From Anaerotardibacter muris (GTDB lineage Bacteria; Actinomycetota; Coriobacteriia; Coriobacteriales; Eggerthellaceae), in contig NZ_CALPCD010000006.1 in NCBI RefSeq assembly GCF_943192915.1, forward strand, positions 54,138 through 118,137: DNA of 64,000 nt, written 5' to 3'. Position 1 is the first letter of the stretch. The number at the start of each line of letters is the position of its first letter. The translations under genes were made by a program, and so were the position numbers. Positions 45,893-54,461 of the stretch are shown here, piece by piece. Below the pieces are notes generated by a model that did no database searches, had not been told where the DNA came from, and saw only the letters and a list, made by a program, of their open reading frames with translations.

Positions 45893-46825
45893 ATGACGAC
45901 GAAATGTTCTTTGATCATCGATTCTTGCTGCGACCTACCCCGTGAGGTGGTCTCGGTCGACGACGTGTATCTGTTGGGCTTCTCTTACAACAATCAGTCG
46001 GGCAGCCATAAGGATGATATGTACGAAAGCCTTACGGCGCATGATTTCTTTGACGCTATGCGTGAAGGTGATGAGCCGACCACTTCTCAGGTTTCGCCTG
46101 GCGAATTCATCGAGATGTTCCAGACGGTCTACGAGAAGGGCATGCCAGCAGTGCTACTCTCATTCTCGAGCGCCCTTTCGGGCTCTTATCAGGCGGCTTG
46201 TATGGCTGCAGAGCAAGTGAAGGAGGAACACCCCGACTTCGAGATCTACGTGGTCGACTCCAAGCTCGCTTCGGTCGCAGAAGGCCTGCTCGTCTACGAG
46301 GCTATTCGCCAGCAGCAAAATGGCATGAGCGCCAAAGAGCTGGCAGAGTGGGCTGAAGAAGCGCTCTATTATGTGCACGGATACTTCATGGTCAGCGACC
46401 TGGAGAGCTTGCATCGCGGTGGACGTATTCCCGCTTCGGTGGCCATCGTGGGCTCGAAGCTCGACGCGAAACCGCTTCTGGGCTTTGGCCTGGATGGGTC
46501 GCTCGCGCTGGTGGGCGTGGCGCGCGGTCGCAAAAAGGGCATGAAGGCGCTCATCGACTATTTCGAGCGCAATCGTGAAGAGCAAGCCGAAGGTGGTACG
46601 GTGCTCATCGGTAATGCTGACTGTCCTAAGGATGTGCAGCGTTTGGCTGATCTGCTCGACAAGACCGATGAAGACGCAGTGGTGCTCGAGTGCAGCATCG
46701 GTCCCGTGATCGGCTGTCATGTGGGTCCTGATATGCTCGCTATCGTATTCTGGGGCAAGGATCGCCGCGAAACCGTTTCGGTGGTCGATCGAATCGCGAA
46801 CAAGGTCAAGCGCAACCGCTCTTAG
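45893..46825 (+). CDS. DegV-family fatty-acid binding protein
   Basis: A 310-aa DegV protein (FakB type). It starts CSLIIDSCCDLPREV, with the Asp/Ser pair of the fatty-acid site, then TTSQVSPGEFIEMF, VLLSFSSALSGSYQAACMAA and the YFMVSDLESLHRGGRIPA segment. FakB proteins present exogenous fatty acids to the kinase FakA for phospholipid synthesis; no fakA gene is adjacent. ATG 45893 follows AGAGG. It is 123 bases after pncB, probably a new unit. Confidence 0.92.
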   Translation: MTTKCSLIIDSCCDLPREVVSVDDVYLLGFSYNNQSGSHKDDMYESLTAHDFFDAMREGDEPTTSQVSPGEFIEMFQTVYEKGMPAVLLSFSSALSGSYQAACMAAEQVKEEHPDFEIYVVDSKLASVAEGLLVYEAIRQQQNGMSAKELAEWAEEALYYVHGYFMVSDLESLHRGGRIPASVAIVGSKLDAKPLLGFGLDGSLALVGVARGRKKGMKALIDYFERNREEQAEGGTVLIGNADCPKDVQRLADLLDKTDEDAVVLECSIGPVIGCHVGPDMLAIVFWGKDRRETVSVVDRIANKVKRNRS

Positions 46826-46866
46826 GCTTATGCCTTATACCTTAGGCCTTATACCTTAGGCCTTGG
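46826..46866. repeat. Short tandem repeat CTTATACCTTAGGC type
   Basis: CCTTATACCTTAGG occurs twice in succession after the degV stop, with a degenerate third unit (GCTTATG) before it. It is a simple tandem repeat in an untranslated spacer. Confidence 0.5.
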
Positions 46867-46976
46867 CAGGGGCGCTCTGTTGCGAATGCATCGCCGCATT
46901 ACTCGCGCAAGGGCGAGAGCGCAATGCCGCAAGACTGCAAGCAATGAAGACTGATAGACAAGAGAGGCAACAGACC

Positions 46977-47990
46977 ATGGCTTATCAGACATTCGTTTTC
47001 GTAGGCGACACCAACATCGGCTCGCGTATCTCCCAGTCGTTGATCGAGGGCGGCTTTTCGAGTGCATCGAGTCTGAGCGATGCGGATGTGGTCTTCACGT
47101 ATTACGAGACCCAACAAGGTCTTGAAGATTTGTATTTCGATTCGGCAGGCTTGCTCCAAGATACCAAAGAGGGCGTACTGCTTGTGGATCTGAGTCCCAC
47201 CACGCCTTCTTTCGCGCGTGAGCTCTATGCTGTGGCCAGCGTGAATGATCGCTCTACGCTGGATGCGCCGTTGGTGGTTCGTGATATCGTTGATGAGGAT
47301 GCGTTCGCTTCCAAAGATAATCTGCTCCTGTTCGTGGGCGGCGAAGAGCAGAACTTCGACAACGCTAAGGGCATGCTTCACGCCATCGCTAGGCACGTGC
47401 TCTATCTGGGGGAAGCAGGATGCGGTCAAGCGGCCAAGATCATGGCCACTCTACAGCGCGCTTCTGCGCTCATCGGCGTGATCGAGTCTTATGCAGCCTT
47501 CAAGAATTCTGAGGTGAGCTACGATGCCGAAGAGGTGATGGATACGCTCGCAAGCGCGGGTTGTGTTTCGCCAGTGAACATCGCTTATATCGATGCGATC
47601 CGCAATAAGGATTTCGCTGGCAGTTATTCGGTCGAGATCTTGATGGCTGAACTGGTAGCCGCGCTTTCTGCGGCGGATGATCGAGACCATGTGCTGCCTC
47701 AGGCTGAATCCGGGTTCAGGCTCTTGGAGTTGCTGGCAATGGTGGGCGGTGCCCAATATAATCCCGCGGCGCTCGCGCTCATCTTCGAAGATGAGAAGGC
47801 TGCTGAGCGTTTCGGGCTCGATTGGTCACGTGCTGCGGGTGCGTACGAAGAACACGACCACGATCATGGTCACGACTGCGATTGCGGTCACGACCATGGG
47901 CATGATCATGATCATGATCGAGACTACGGCGAGGATGACTATTTCGATCCCGATGGCTTTGCGGGCTTAGGTGGCATCTCTGCCAACTAG
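46977..47990 (+). CDS. 6-phosphogluconate dehydrogenase-like NAD-binding protein with His-rich tail
   Basis: A 337-aa protein of the beta-hydroxyacid dehydrogenase/6PGDH-like family. The Rossmann start is FVFVGDTNIGSRISQSLIEGGF (GxxxIG instead of GLGxMG), with a LVDLSPTTPSFARELY strand, LDAPLVV and a helical C-terminal domain starting LGEAGCGQAAKIM where the catalytic Lys is normally GxxxKxxNN; the Asn pair is missing. The last 45 residues are a His/Asp-rich stretch (about 290-325) likely to bind metal. The activity is therefore uncertain. ATG 46977 follows AGAGAGG; the longer frame from 46863 looks non-coding. The radical SAM gene starts two bases after its stop. Confidence 0.7.
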   Translation: MAYQTFVFVGDTNIGSRISQSLIEGGFSSASSLSDADVVFTYYETQQGLEDLYFDSAGLLQDTKEGVLLVDLSPTTPSFARELYAVASVNDRSTLDAPLVVRDIVDEDAFASKDNLLLFVGGEEQNFDNAKGMLHAIARHVLYLGEAGCGQAAKIMATLQRASALIGVIESYAAFKNSEVSYDAEEVMDTLASAGCVSPVNIAYIDAIRNKDFAGSYSVEILMAELVAALSAADDRDHVLPQAESGFRLLELLAMVGGAQYNPAALALIFEDEKAAERFGLDWSRAAGAYEEHDHDHGHDCDCGHDHGHDHDHDRDYGEDDYFDPDGFAGLGGISAN

Positions 47991-47992
47991 TA

Positions 47993-48970
47993 ATGGTCTC
48001 GTTCTGTACGTTGAGCTTTCCTGAAGAATATACGGCTTTGGCTGCTTGGTATGAGCGCTGCTCGCTCTGCCCGCGCGCTTGTGGCATCGATCGTTTGGAA
48101 CGTGCTGGCGTGTGCGGTGCGAGCGATGTGCTGCGCATAGGTCGTGCTGCGCTCCACTGGTGGGAGGAACCGTGTCTGGTGGGCGAGCAGGGAAGCGGGG
48201 CGATCTTCTTCTCGCACTGTGCGCTTGGTTGCGTTTACTGTCAGAACAAGGCGCTCGCGCAGGGGGCGGGCGTTGATGTTTCAGTCGAGCGATTAGCCCA
48301 GGTCATGCTGGATCTGCAGAACGAACAGCGGGCGGCCAATATCAATCTGGTGACCGCGAGCCACTATGCTCCCAGCGTAGCTCGTGTGCTGCGCTCACTT
48401 CGCAGAAGCGAAGAAGACCAGCACTCCGATGCCATGCTGCATATCCCTGTTGTATGGAACAGTGCGGGCTACGAAGGGCAGGCCACGCTCCAGTTGCTCG
48501 ATGGGCTCGTGGATATCTATCTGGTCGATTTCAAATATGCGAACCCCAAGACCGCTCAACGTCTTTCGCATGCGCAAGATTATCCCGATATTGCTTTGGC
48601 GGCGATCGACGAGATGCTCTCCCAGGTGGGTGAGCCTCAATTCGACGAGAACGGACTGTTGCGCAAGGGTGTGATCGTTCGCCATCTGGTGCTTCCAGGT
48701 TATGTGGATGATTCGCTCGAAGCGCTCAGCGTGATCCATGAACGTTTTGGGAATAGGGTCTTGGTGAGCATCATGAATCAGTTCACGGTAGTGGATAGCG
48801 ATCTTGACCTTCGTGCCTATGGTCTGGAAGAAATGGTGTCTGATGAAGACTACGAGCGCGTTCTCGATCATGCCGATGCGTTAGGTATCGAAGATTATTT
48901 TTGGCAAGAAGGTGGCGCGGCCAGCGAAAGCTTCGTCCCTGCCTTCGATGGCACTGGTGTTTTGTGCTAG
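47993..48970 (+). CDS. Radical SAM protein (PflA-related)
   Basis: A 325-aa radical SAM enzyme. The cluster motif is HCALGCVYC (Cys76, Cys80, Cys83; CX3CX2C). An N-terminal CSLCPRACGIDR with a further GVCGA suggests a second cysteine set, as in the AmmeMemoRadiSam/YgiQ-like PflA-related group. Downstream are NINLVTASHYAPSV, VVWNSAGYEG, VDIYLVDFKYANPKTA and RHLVLPGYVDDS, the strands of the partial TIM barrel. No substrate protein is evident nearby. ATG 47993 is two bases after the preceding stop, so the genes are likely cotranscribed. Confidence 0.88.
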   Translation: MVSFCTLSFPEEYTALAAWYERCSLCPRACGIDRLERAGVCGASDVLRIGRAALHWWEEPCLVGEQGSGAIFFSHCALGCVYCQNKALAQGAGVDVSVERLAQVMLDLQNEQRAANINLVTASHYAPSVARVLRSLRRSEEDQHSDAMLHIPVVWNSAGYEGQATLQLLDGLVDIYLVDFKYANPKTAQRLSHAQDYPDIALAAIDEMLSQVGEPQFDENGLLRKGVIVRHLVLPGYVDDSLEALSVIHERFGNRVLVSIMNQFTVVDSDLDLRAYGLEEMVSDEDYERVLDHADALGIEDYFWQEGGAASESFVPAFDGTGVLC

Positions 48971-48987
48971 AATCTTCTTCGCTGGAT

Positions 48988-49063
48988 GCCGACATGGCGC
49001 AATTGGTAGCGCAACTGATTTGTAATCAGTGGGTTGCGGGTTCGATTCCTGTTGTCGGCACCA
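48988..49063 (+). tRNA. tRNA-Thr (anticodon TGT)
   Basis: A 76-base tRNA with encoded CCA. The acceptor GCCGACA (48988-48994) pairs with TGTCGGC (49053-49059), followed by discriminator A and CCA (49061-49063). The anticodon stem CTGAT/ATCAG encloses loop TTTGTAA with anticodon TGT, reading ACA. The T arm has GGTTCGATTCC. Confidence 0.96.
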
Positions 49064-49408
49064 CCTATAATCACAGGTCAAACCGCAAAAACTGAGCGGT
49101 TTGGCCTTCTCTTATTTTTGGGACAAAAACTCAATACTGGGGTAAAAGCGGGATAAAACGGGGGACGAATTTCACCACTTAGCACCACCCCAAAATCGCA
49201 AATTTGTCACATTACCATGGTTTCTCTTCGGCCGGGGCGATCTTCGTTCTGGCCTTTTCGTTTTCGGGCGCGGATCGGGCGAAGGTCATGCGACATCATG
49301 CCGTTTTGTTTCACTCTTCTAACAACTTCTGGTCGGTCTAATCTAGTTGAATGCGCCTTGTTAAAATGAGGGCATTGTAGCAAAACCGACTAGGAAAGCA
49401 GGTGGAAT
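49064..49408. other. Noncoding gap downstream of tRNA-Thr
   Basis: Apart from the terminator at 49075-49119, this 345-base gap has no gene. At 49117-49176 there are four short units of type GGG-N-NAAAA (GGGACAAAAA, GGGGTAAAAG, GGGATAAAAC, GGGGACGAAT). It may be the scar or attachment region of an element at the tRNA 3' end, but no integrase or att repeat is visible. Confidence 0.4.
49075..49119 (+). terminator. Terminator of tRNA-Thr
   Basis: AGGTCAAACCGC (49075-49086) pairs with GCGGTTTGGCCT (49096-49107) over 12 positions with one G-T, followed by TCTCTTATTTTT. Confidence 0.88.
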
Positions 49409-50200
49409 ATGGATGCGACGACCCTTGGCATTGTGGTAGCGCTCACCGTGCCGCTTGCAGGCACTACCTTGGGCTCCGCGCTTGCTTTCTTCATGAAAAA
49501 GCAGCTCAGCACCAAGTTCCAGAAAGCACTCCTTGGCTTTGCCGCTGGTGTGATGATCGCCGCGTCGGTATGGAGCTTGCTCCTTCCTGCGCTCGAGATG
49601 GCGGGCGAGCAGGGAGTGATCGAGTGGATCCCTGCTGCCGTGGGTTTTCTTGCGGGCATGGGTGTATTGTTGCTCATCGACTCGTTGCTGCCGCATCTTC
49701 ACCTTGATTCCGAAAAGCCTGAAGGCATGCCTAGCAACCTGAAGAACTCCACCATGCTCTTCCTGGCGATCGCGATCCATAATCTACCCGAAGGCATGGC
49801 GGTGGGCGTTGTGCTCGCGGGCTTCCTCTCTGGGGAGGGACTCATCGCGCTGGCAGGCGTGGTGGCGCTTGCTATCGGCATTGCCATCCAGAACATCCCT
49901 GAAGGCGCGGTCATCTCCATGCCATTGGTCTCGAATGGCGTCTCCAAGGGCCGCGCGTTCGGCTTGGGCTTCTTGTCTGGTGTTATCGAACCTATTGGAG
50001 TGCTTCTTATGCTCGCGCTCACCAGTTTGGTCATGCCGCTTCTGCCCTATGTGCTCGCCTTCGCTGCAGGTGCGATGATCTATGTGGTGGTCGAAGAGCT
50101 CATCCCTGAGACGCAAAGTGGCGAGCATAGTAATGTAGGAACTATCGGGGTGGCCATCGGTTTCGTTTTGATGATGGTCCTTGATGTAGTATTAGGCTAA
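49409..50200 (+). CDS. ZIP-family divalent metal transporter
   Basis: A 263-aa membrane protein with about eight hydrophobic helices. ZIP signatures are HNLPEGMAVGV in helix 4 and NIPEGAVISMPLV in helix 5, the paired metal-binding motifs. A short cytoplasmic loop with SLLPHLHLDSEKPEG lies between helices 3 and 4. ZIP proteins move zinc or related metals into the cytoplasm; the exact metal is not predictable. ATG 49409 follows GCAGGTGG. It is 24 bases upstream of the thioesterase gene. Confidence 0.93.
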   Translation: MDATTLGIVVALTVPLAGTTLGSALAFFMKKQLSTKFQKALLGFAAGVMIAASVWSLLLPALEMAGEQGVIEWIPAAVGFLAGMGVLLLIDSLLPHLHLDSEKPEGMPSNLKNSTMLFLAIAIHNLPEGMAVGVVLAGFLSGEGLIALAGVVALAIGIAIQNIPEGAVISMPLVSNGVSKGRAFGLGFLSGVIEPIGVLLMLALTSLVMPLLPYVLAFAAGAMIYVVVEELIPETQSGEHSNVGTIGVAIGFVLMMVLDVVLG

Positions 50201-50224
50201 GCGTGGACCGAACGGAGGAACCCT

Positions 50225-50614
50225 ATGTTGGAAGTTGGCATCACTCATACTGAATCGATCATGGTCACCGAACAAAATACCGCTGCAGCTCTTGGTAGTG
50301 GCACGGTGAAGGTGTTCGGCACGCCAGCGATGATCAACCTTATCGAACTGACGTGCGCTCAGAGCGTTCAGGGCGAATTGGAGCCAGGCCAGACTACGGT
50401 CGGTACGCACCTTGACATCAGCCATGATGCGGCAACACCGATCGATATGGAAGCACGCTGTACCAGCGAGCTTATCGAGGTCGACGGTCGTGCGTTGAAG
50501 TTCAAGGTAGAAGTGGTCGACGATCTTGGCGTTGTAGGGCGCGGCACCCATTCGCGTTTCATCGTGGACGAAGAGAAGTTCACCACCAAAGCCTACGCCA
50601 AACTGAACCAATAA
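50225..50614 (+). CDS. Hotdog-fold thioesterase (FlK-like)
   Basis: A 129-aa hotdog thioesterase similar to the fluoroacetyl-CoA thioesterase group. Visible segments are ALGSGTVKVFGTPAMINLIE (Thr/Glu catalytic region), TTVGTHLDISHDAAT (His) and FKVEVVDDLGVVGRGTHSRF. It would hydrolyse a small acyl-CoA. No fluoroacetate role is implied, since most such genes act in general CoA recycling. ATG 50225 follows GGAGGAAC. Confidence 0.88.
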   Translation: MLEVGITHTESIMVTEQNTAAALGSGTVKVFGTPAMINLIELTCAQSVQGELEPGQTTVGTHLDISHDAATPIDMEARCTSELIEVDGRALKFKVEVVDDLGVVGRGTHSRFIVDEEKFTTKAYAKLNQ

Positions 50615-50653
50615 CCAGAGGGGACAGGCCGAAATCAAGGATCACCAATAGAA

Positions 50654-51661
50654 TCAGGGATCGCAGCGAGAGCAGGGAGTGTAGCCTGATTCGATCAGGG
50701 CACTTCGCGTGGTGGTTTCATCCTTGCGGTTCTTGGCTTTCATGTCTGCTACGGAATCGCAGGTGGGGTAGTGGAACTTCTTGGTATTGGTGTTCAATAC
50801 ATAGGCTTGCTCGACAGCTTCGGTCGCAGCGACAGCAGCTGCGGTCTCTGCCTCGGCAACCTCTTCAGCGGTCGTGGCCAGCCTGCTGGCACCTGTGGCA
50901 TAGTCGATCTCGATCCGGGGTTGGATGTTGTAGCAGTAGACGTTGAAGCAGACGCTCGCACCCTCATCTTCAAGTGAATAGGCTTCGATCTGCACGCCAC
51001 GCGCTACAAGATCAGTGCCGCGAAAATCGGGGGTCACGCGCATGAGCACGTGCTTGGTGTCGCTCCCTGCTCCGCTATCCAGATAAGACCGTATGGCCCC
51101 TTCGAATTCTTGCATCGTGTCTTGGTTCAGATGCTCCGTACCCGTGATAAGATCGCGCGGATTCACTGCCTCATCGCTCAATGAATAGGCGATCAAGTGC
51201 GATCGTTCGTAGAGATGGTCAAGCCCGATCTCGGGATAGTACGCCTGAACCCATCCGCTTGGATCGGGCATGTTCTTCGCACGTTTGCTGCCTGGCGCTG
51301 GGCGCGTGTTGGTGCAGAGCTTCGCGAATGCATAGGTAGCGCGGCCATAGCTATCGAGCTGACCATATTCTTCGGTACCATCGGCAACGGCGAAGTCGGC
51401 CTCAGTGAATTCGGGTTGGTCGTTGTTCAGAACCAGGTAATCCTGCCCGAAATAATCGGGAACATCATCAAGGGAGCTGACAGAGGCGCTCGAAGCGGTC
51501 GTCGATGAAGTGCTGGGGGAGCCTTCGGATGCATTTGGCGTTTCGCTCGCTGCGCATCCAGACAATACGAAAAGAGCCAGGAGCGTAGCGATGATCAAGC
51601 TCGTGATCGAACCATGAGCAGTGCGTTCGCAAGAGCAGCGGTCAAGCTTGAGAGGATCCAT
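50654..51661 (-). CDS. Secreted lipoprotein DNA/RNA non-specific endonuclease
   Basis: A 335-aa exported nuclease. The N-terminus has a signal peptide with a lipobox (FVLSGC, Cys36), so it is anchored to the membrane outside the cell. A Ser/Thr linker follows, then a beta-beta-alpha nuclease domain of the EndA/streptodornase type: YGRATYAFAKLCTN, LDHLYERSHLIAYSLSD with the catalytic His in RSH, NPRDLITGTEHLNQDTMQEFE with the metal Asn. The end has HYPTCDSVADMK and GYTPCSRCDP, a four-Cys/His zinc-ribbon often found behind these nucleases. ATG 51661 is used. A role in DNA uptake or nutrient scavenging is likely. Confidence 0.85.
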   Translation of the reverse strand: MDPLKLDRCSCERTAHGSITSLIIATLLALFVLSGCAASETPNASEGSPSTSSTTASSASVSSLDDVPDYFGQDYLVLNNDQPEFTEADFAVADGTEEYGQLDSYGRATYAFAKLCTNTRPAPGSKRAKNMPDPSGWVQAYYPEIGLDHLYERSHLIAYSLSDEAVNPRDLITGTEHLNQDTMQEFEGAIRSYLDSGAGSDTKHVLMRVTPDFRGTDLVARGVQIEAYSLEDEGASVCFNVYCYNIQPRIEIDYATGASRLATTAEEVAEAETAAAVAATEAVEQAYVLNTNTKKFHYPTCDSVADMKAKNRKDETTTRSALIESGYTPCSRCDP

Positions 51662-51768
51662 CGAACCATCCTGAACGTAATCGGCGATATCTAGGCGGTA
51701 TTGTACTCCATTGAGCTGACCGCTTGCGGGTTACGAATAAGAAAGACGTAACAACACTGGTATCATCT

Positions 51769-51795
51769 GTGTTACCAATTCGCATTAGGTAACAC
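51769..51795. promoter_or_regulatory. Operator-like perfect inverted repeat upstream of nikA
   Basis: GTGTTACC (51769-51776) and GGTAACAC (51788-51795) are exact reverse complements separated by 11 bases, 20 bases before the nikA start. A partial GTAACA half-site occurs at 51748-51753, and TATCAT (51761-51766) could be a -10 box. The position fits a repressor operator; the binding protein is unknown. Confidence 0.6.
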
Positions 51796-51815
51796 CAAAG
51801 TTCTGAGGAGCAACG

Positions 51816-53453
51816 ATGAAAGCAGTATCACGTCGTAATTTCCTGCAACTGAGCGGCATGGGTGCGCTCACGCTGGCTATAGGAAGCATGTTGCCGGGAT
51901 GTTCCTCAGGCGGTTTGACCGCGCAACCGGGGGTCGGCCTTAATGGAGAGTCGCAGGTGGTCGTTACCATGACCCCTTCTTCAGAACCAGCGGCAGGCTT
52001 CAACCCACTCTATTCCTGGGGTTGTGGCGAACACGTGCATGAGCCGCTCATCCAGTCAACTCTTTTCACCACTGACACCGAACTCAATTTCGTGAACGAC
52101 CTGGCCACGAGTTACGAATGCTCAGCCGATTCGCTCACCTGGACCTTCCATATCCGCGATGACGTGAAGTTCACGGATGGTGAACCCCTGAGAGCAAGCG
52201 ATGTGGCTTTCACCATTCTAGGGATCCGAGACAACGAAGCCGCCGAGGCTGATCTGTCCATGGTGGCCGATGCGAAGGCGACCGATGACACTACGTGCGT
52301 TGTTACGCTCACCAAGCCCTTCAACGCCTTCCTCTATACGCTGGCCGTAGTAGGGATCGTCCCAGAGCATGCCTATTCTGATAGCTATGGCGAACATCCT
52401 ATTGGTTCTGGTCGCTATATGCTTGAGCAATGGGACAAGGGTCAGCAGGTCATCTTGAAGGCTAACCCCGATTATTACGGTGAAGCGCCCAAGATCGAAC
52501 GTGTGGTGGTGCTGTTCATGGAGGAAGACGCATCCATGGCAGCCGCTCAGTCGGGTGATGCGGATGTGGCCTATACCGCTGCCACCCTTGCCAATAGCGC
52601 TGATATATCGGGATATGAACTGCTCGTTTGCAAGTCAGTGGACAGCCGCGGCATCTCGCTACCTAGCGTTGCGCCAGGTGGCACGAAGAAGGATGGAACC
52701 GAAACATACGCCACTGGCAACGCGGTCACGTCAAGCTTAGGCTTGCGTCGTGCGATCAATGCGGGCGTTGATCGTCATGCTATGATCGCCAATGTGCTCG
52801 AGGGTTATGGCACGCCAGCCTATAGCGTCTCTGATGGCATGCCGTGGGCTTCGACGGCCATGGAGGTGAGCTTCGATCAGAACCAAGCTCGCAGTCATAT
52901 GGAAGCAGATGGCTGGAAGCTTGGCGAAGATGGCATCTATGCCAAGGGCGACCAGCGTGCTCGTTTCGACCTCTATTATGCAGCGTCCGATTCGGTACGT
53001 CAGGCGCTTGCCAACGAATTCGCAAACCAGATGGCTCAGATAGGCATCGAGGTGCAGCCTGTTGGTGCTGGCTGGGACGAGATCTATCCTCATGAATACG
53101 ACACGCCCGTGTTGTGGGGTTGGGGAGCGAATAGCCCGGTGGAACTCTATACCTTGCATTACGGCACATCGGCTGGCAATTATGCGGTCTACGAAAACGC
53201 AGCGATCGATTCTCATCTGGATGCGGCGCTCGCCGCATCGAGCGTTGAAGCGTCCTATCCGCAATGGCAGGCGGCCGCTTGGGATGGGAGCGAAGGTTTC
53301 GCGCCAGAAGGCGGTGCGCCCTGGGTATGGCTTGCGAACGTGGATCATCTGTATTTCAAGCGCGACGGGCTGGATGTGGCACAGCAGAAGCCGCATCCTC
53401 ACGGACACGGCTGGTCGCTGGTGAACAACGTCGATCAGTGGTCGTGGCAATAA
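51816..53453 (+). CDS. ABC transporter substrate-binding lipoprotein (nickel/peptide family)
   Basis: A 545-aa extracellular solute-binding protein of family 5 (OppA/NikA). The N-terminus carries a twin-arginine-like start SRRNFLQLSG (Arg6, Arg7) and a lipobox ending MLPGC (Cys29), so it is probably exported folded and lipid-anchored. The body has LYSWGCGEHVHEPLIQSTLF, FTDGEPLRASDVAFTI, PIGSGRYMLEQWDKGQQV and AINAGVDRHAMIANVL. His and Cys residues in GCGEHVHE could contact a metal. Placed first in a five-gene unit with His-rich ATPase, nickel or a metal-chelate is favoured over peptides. ATG 51816 follows GAGGAG. Confidence 0.88.
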   Translation: MKAVSRRNFLQLSGMGALTLAIGSMLPGCSSGGLTAQPGVGLNGESQVVVTMTPSSEPAAGFNPLYSWGCGEHVHEPLIQSTLFTTDTELNFVNDLATSYECSADSLTWTFHIRDDVKFTDGEPLRASDVAFTILGIRDNEAAEADLSMVADAKATDDTTCVVTLTKPFNAFLYTLAVVGIVPEHAYSDSYGEHPIGSGRYMLEQWDKGQQVILKANPDYYGEAPKIERVVVLFMEEDASMAAAQSGDADVAYTAATLANSADISGYELLVCKSVDSRGISLPSVAPGGTKKDGTETYATGNAVTSSLGLRRAINAGVDRHAMIANVLEGYGTPAYSVSDGMPWASTAMEVSFDQNQARSHMEADGWKLGEDGIYAKGDQRARFDLYYAASDSVRQALANEFANQMAQIGIEVQPVGAGWDEIYPHEYDTPVLWGWGANSPVELYTLHYGTSAGNYAVYENAAIDSHLDAALAASSVEASYPQWQAAAWDGSEGFAPEGGAPWVWLANVDHLYFKRDGLDVAQQKPHPHGHGWSLVNNVDQWSWQ

Positions 53454-53459
53454 GGTTCC

Positions 53460-54461
53460 TTGGTATTCGTGGCGCGTTTCGTTCTGACAAACATCACCAA
53501 GTTCGTGTTGCTCATGCTGGGCGTGAGCCTGGTCACGTTCGTGCTGGTGAGCATCTCGCCGGTCGATCCGGTACAGGCGAACGTAGGTCAGGCCGCTTAT
53601 GCCAGCATGGGTGAAGAGAAGCGCGCGCAGCTGGCAGCATATTGGGGCGCAGACACGCCGCTATTCGAGCGTTACTTCAATTGGCTCGGTGCGGCGCTTT
53701 CGGGCGATCTGGGAATGTCATTGCGCTACAACGCTCCCGTTGCTCAGGTCATCGCAGAGCGTGCGTTGAATTCGCTGGCCCTTATGGCGGTGGCATGGGT
53801 CGTCAGCGGTGCGCTCGGCTTTCTGCTCGGTATCTTCGCGGGCGCTTATCGCGGCACCGTGTTCGACCGCGTGGTGAAAGGCTATTGCTACTTGCTCGCA
53901 TCAACGCCTGTGTTCTGGTTGGGACTCTTGCTCCTCATCGTCTTCTCGGTGCAGCTAGGTTGGTTCCCTCTAGGTCTTTCGGTACCCATTGGCGTTGCTT
54001 CTTCGAACGTGACCTTCGTCGATGCTCTCCATCATCTAGCGCTTCCAGCCCTTACGCTCTCCGTGACCGGGGTGGCGAACATCGCATTGCATACGCGTGA
54101 GAAGACCATCGATGTGATGAGCTCGCCCTATGTGCGCTTCGCCCGCAGCCGCGGCCTGTCCACGCTGCGCATCTTGCGCGAACATGGGTTGCGCAATCTG
54201 ATCATGCCAGCCATCACGCTTCAGTTCGCGTCCATCGCTGAGATATTCGGCGGTTCGGTGCTCGTTGAAGAGGTGTTCTCTTACCCAGGTTTGGGCCAGG
54301 CAGCGGTAACGGCAGGGCTCGGGGGAGATGCAGCGCTGCTTGCGGGCATCGCGATCTTCTCGGCCATGCTCGTCTTCGGCGGCAATCTGATCGCGAACAT
54401 CCTCTATGGGGTGGTCGATCCGCGTATCGCTAAGCGGGAGGTGACCAGCGATGAGCTTTGA
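53460..54461 (+). CDS. ABC transporter permease (NikB/DppB type)
   Basis: A 333-aa permease with six hydrophobic helices. It starts with a first helix FVLLMLGVSLVTFVLVSISP, followed by a periplasmic loop, LSGDLGMSLRYNAPVAQVI, and the inner-membrane EAA-type loop (RFARSRGLSTLRILREHGLRN). The start is TTG 53460, six bases after the nikA stop; GTG 53469 is possible. The last 11 bases overlap the next permease gene. Confidence 0.88.
   Translation: MVFVARFVLTNITKFVLLMLGVSLVTFVLVSISPVDPVQANVGQAAYASMGEEKRAQLAAYWGADTPLFERYFNWLGAALSGDLGMSLRYNAPVAQVIAERALNSLALMAVAWVVSGALGFLLGIFAGAYRGTVFDRVVKGYCYLLASTPVFWLGLLLLIVFSVQLGWFPLGLSVPIGVASSNVTFVDALHHLALPALTLSVTGVANIALHTREKTIDVMSSPYVRFARSRGLSTLRILREHGLRNLIMPAITLQFASIAEIFGGSVLVEEVFSYPGLGQAAVTAGLGGDAALLAGIAIFSAMLVFGGNLIANILYGVVDPRIAKREVTSDEL

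Noticed and set aside
47866..47925. Repetitive GACCATGGTCACGA-like tract as a DNA repeat
   Set aside because: It lies inside the coding sequence and is explained by codons for the His/Asp-rich tail.
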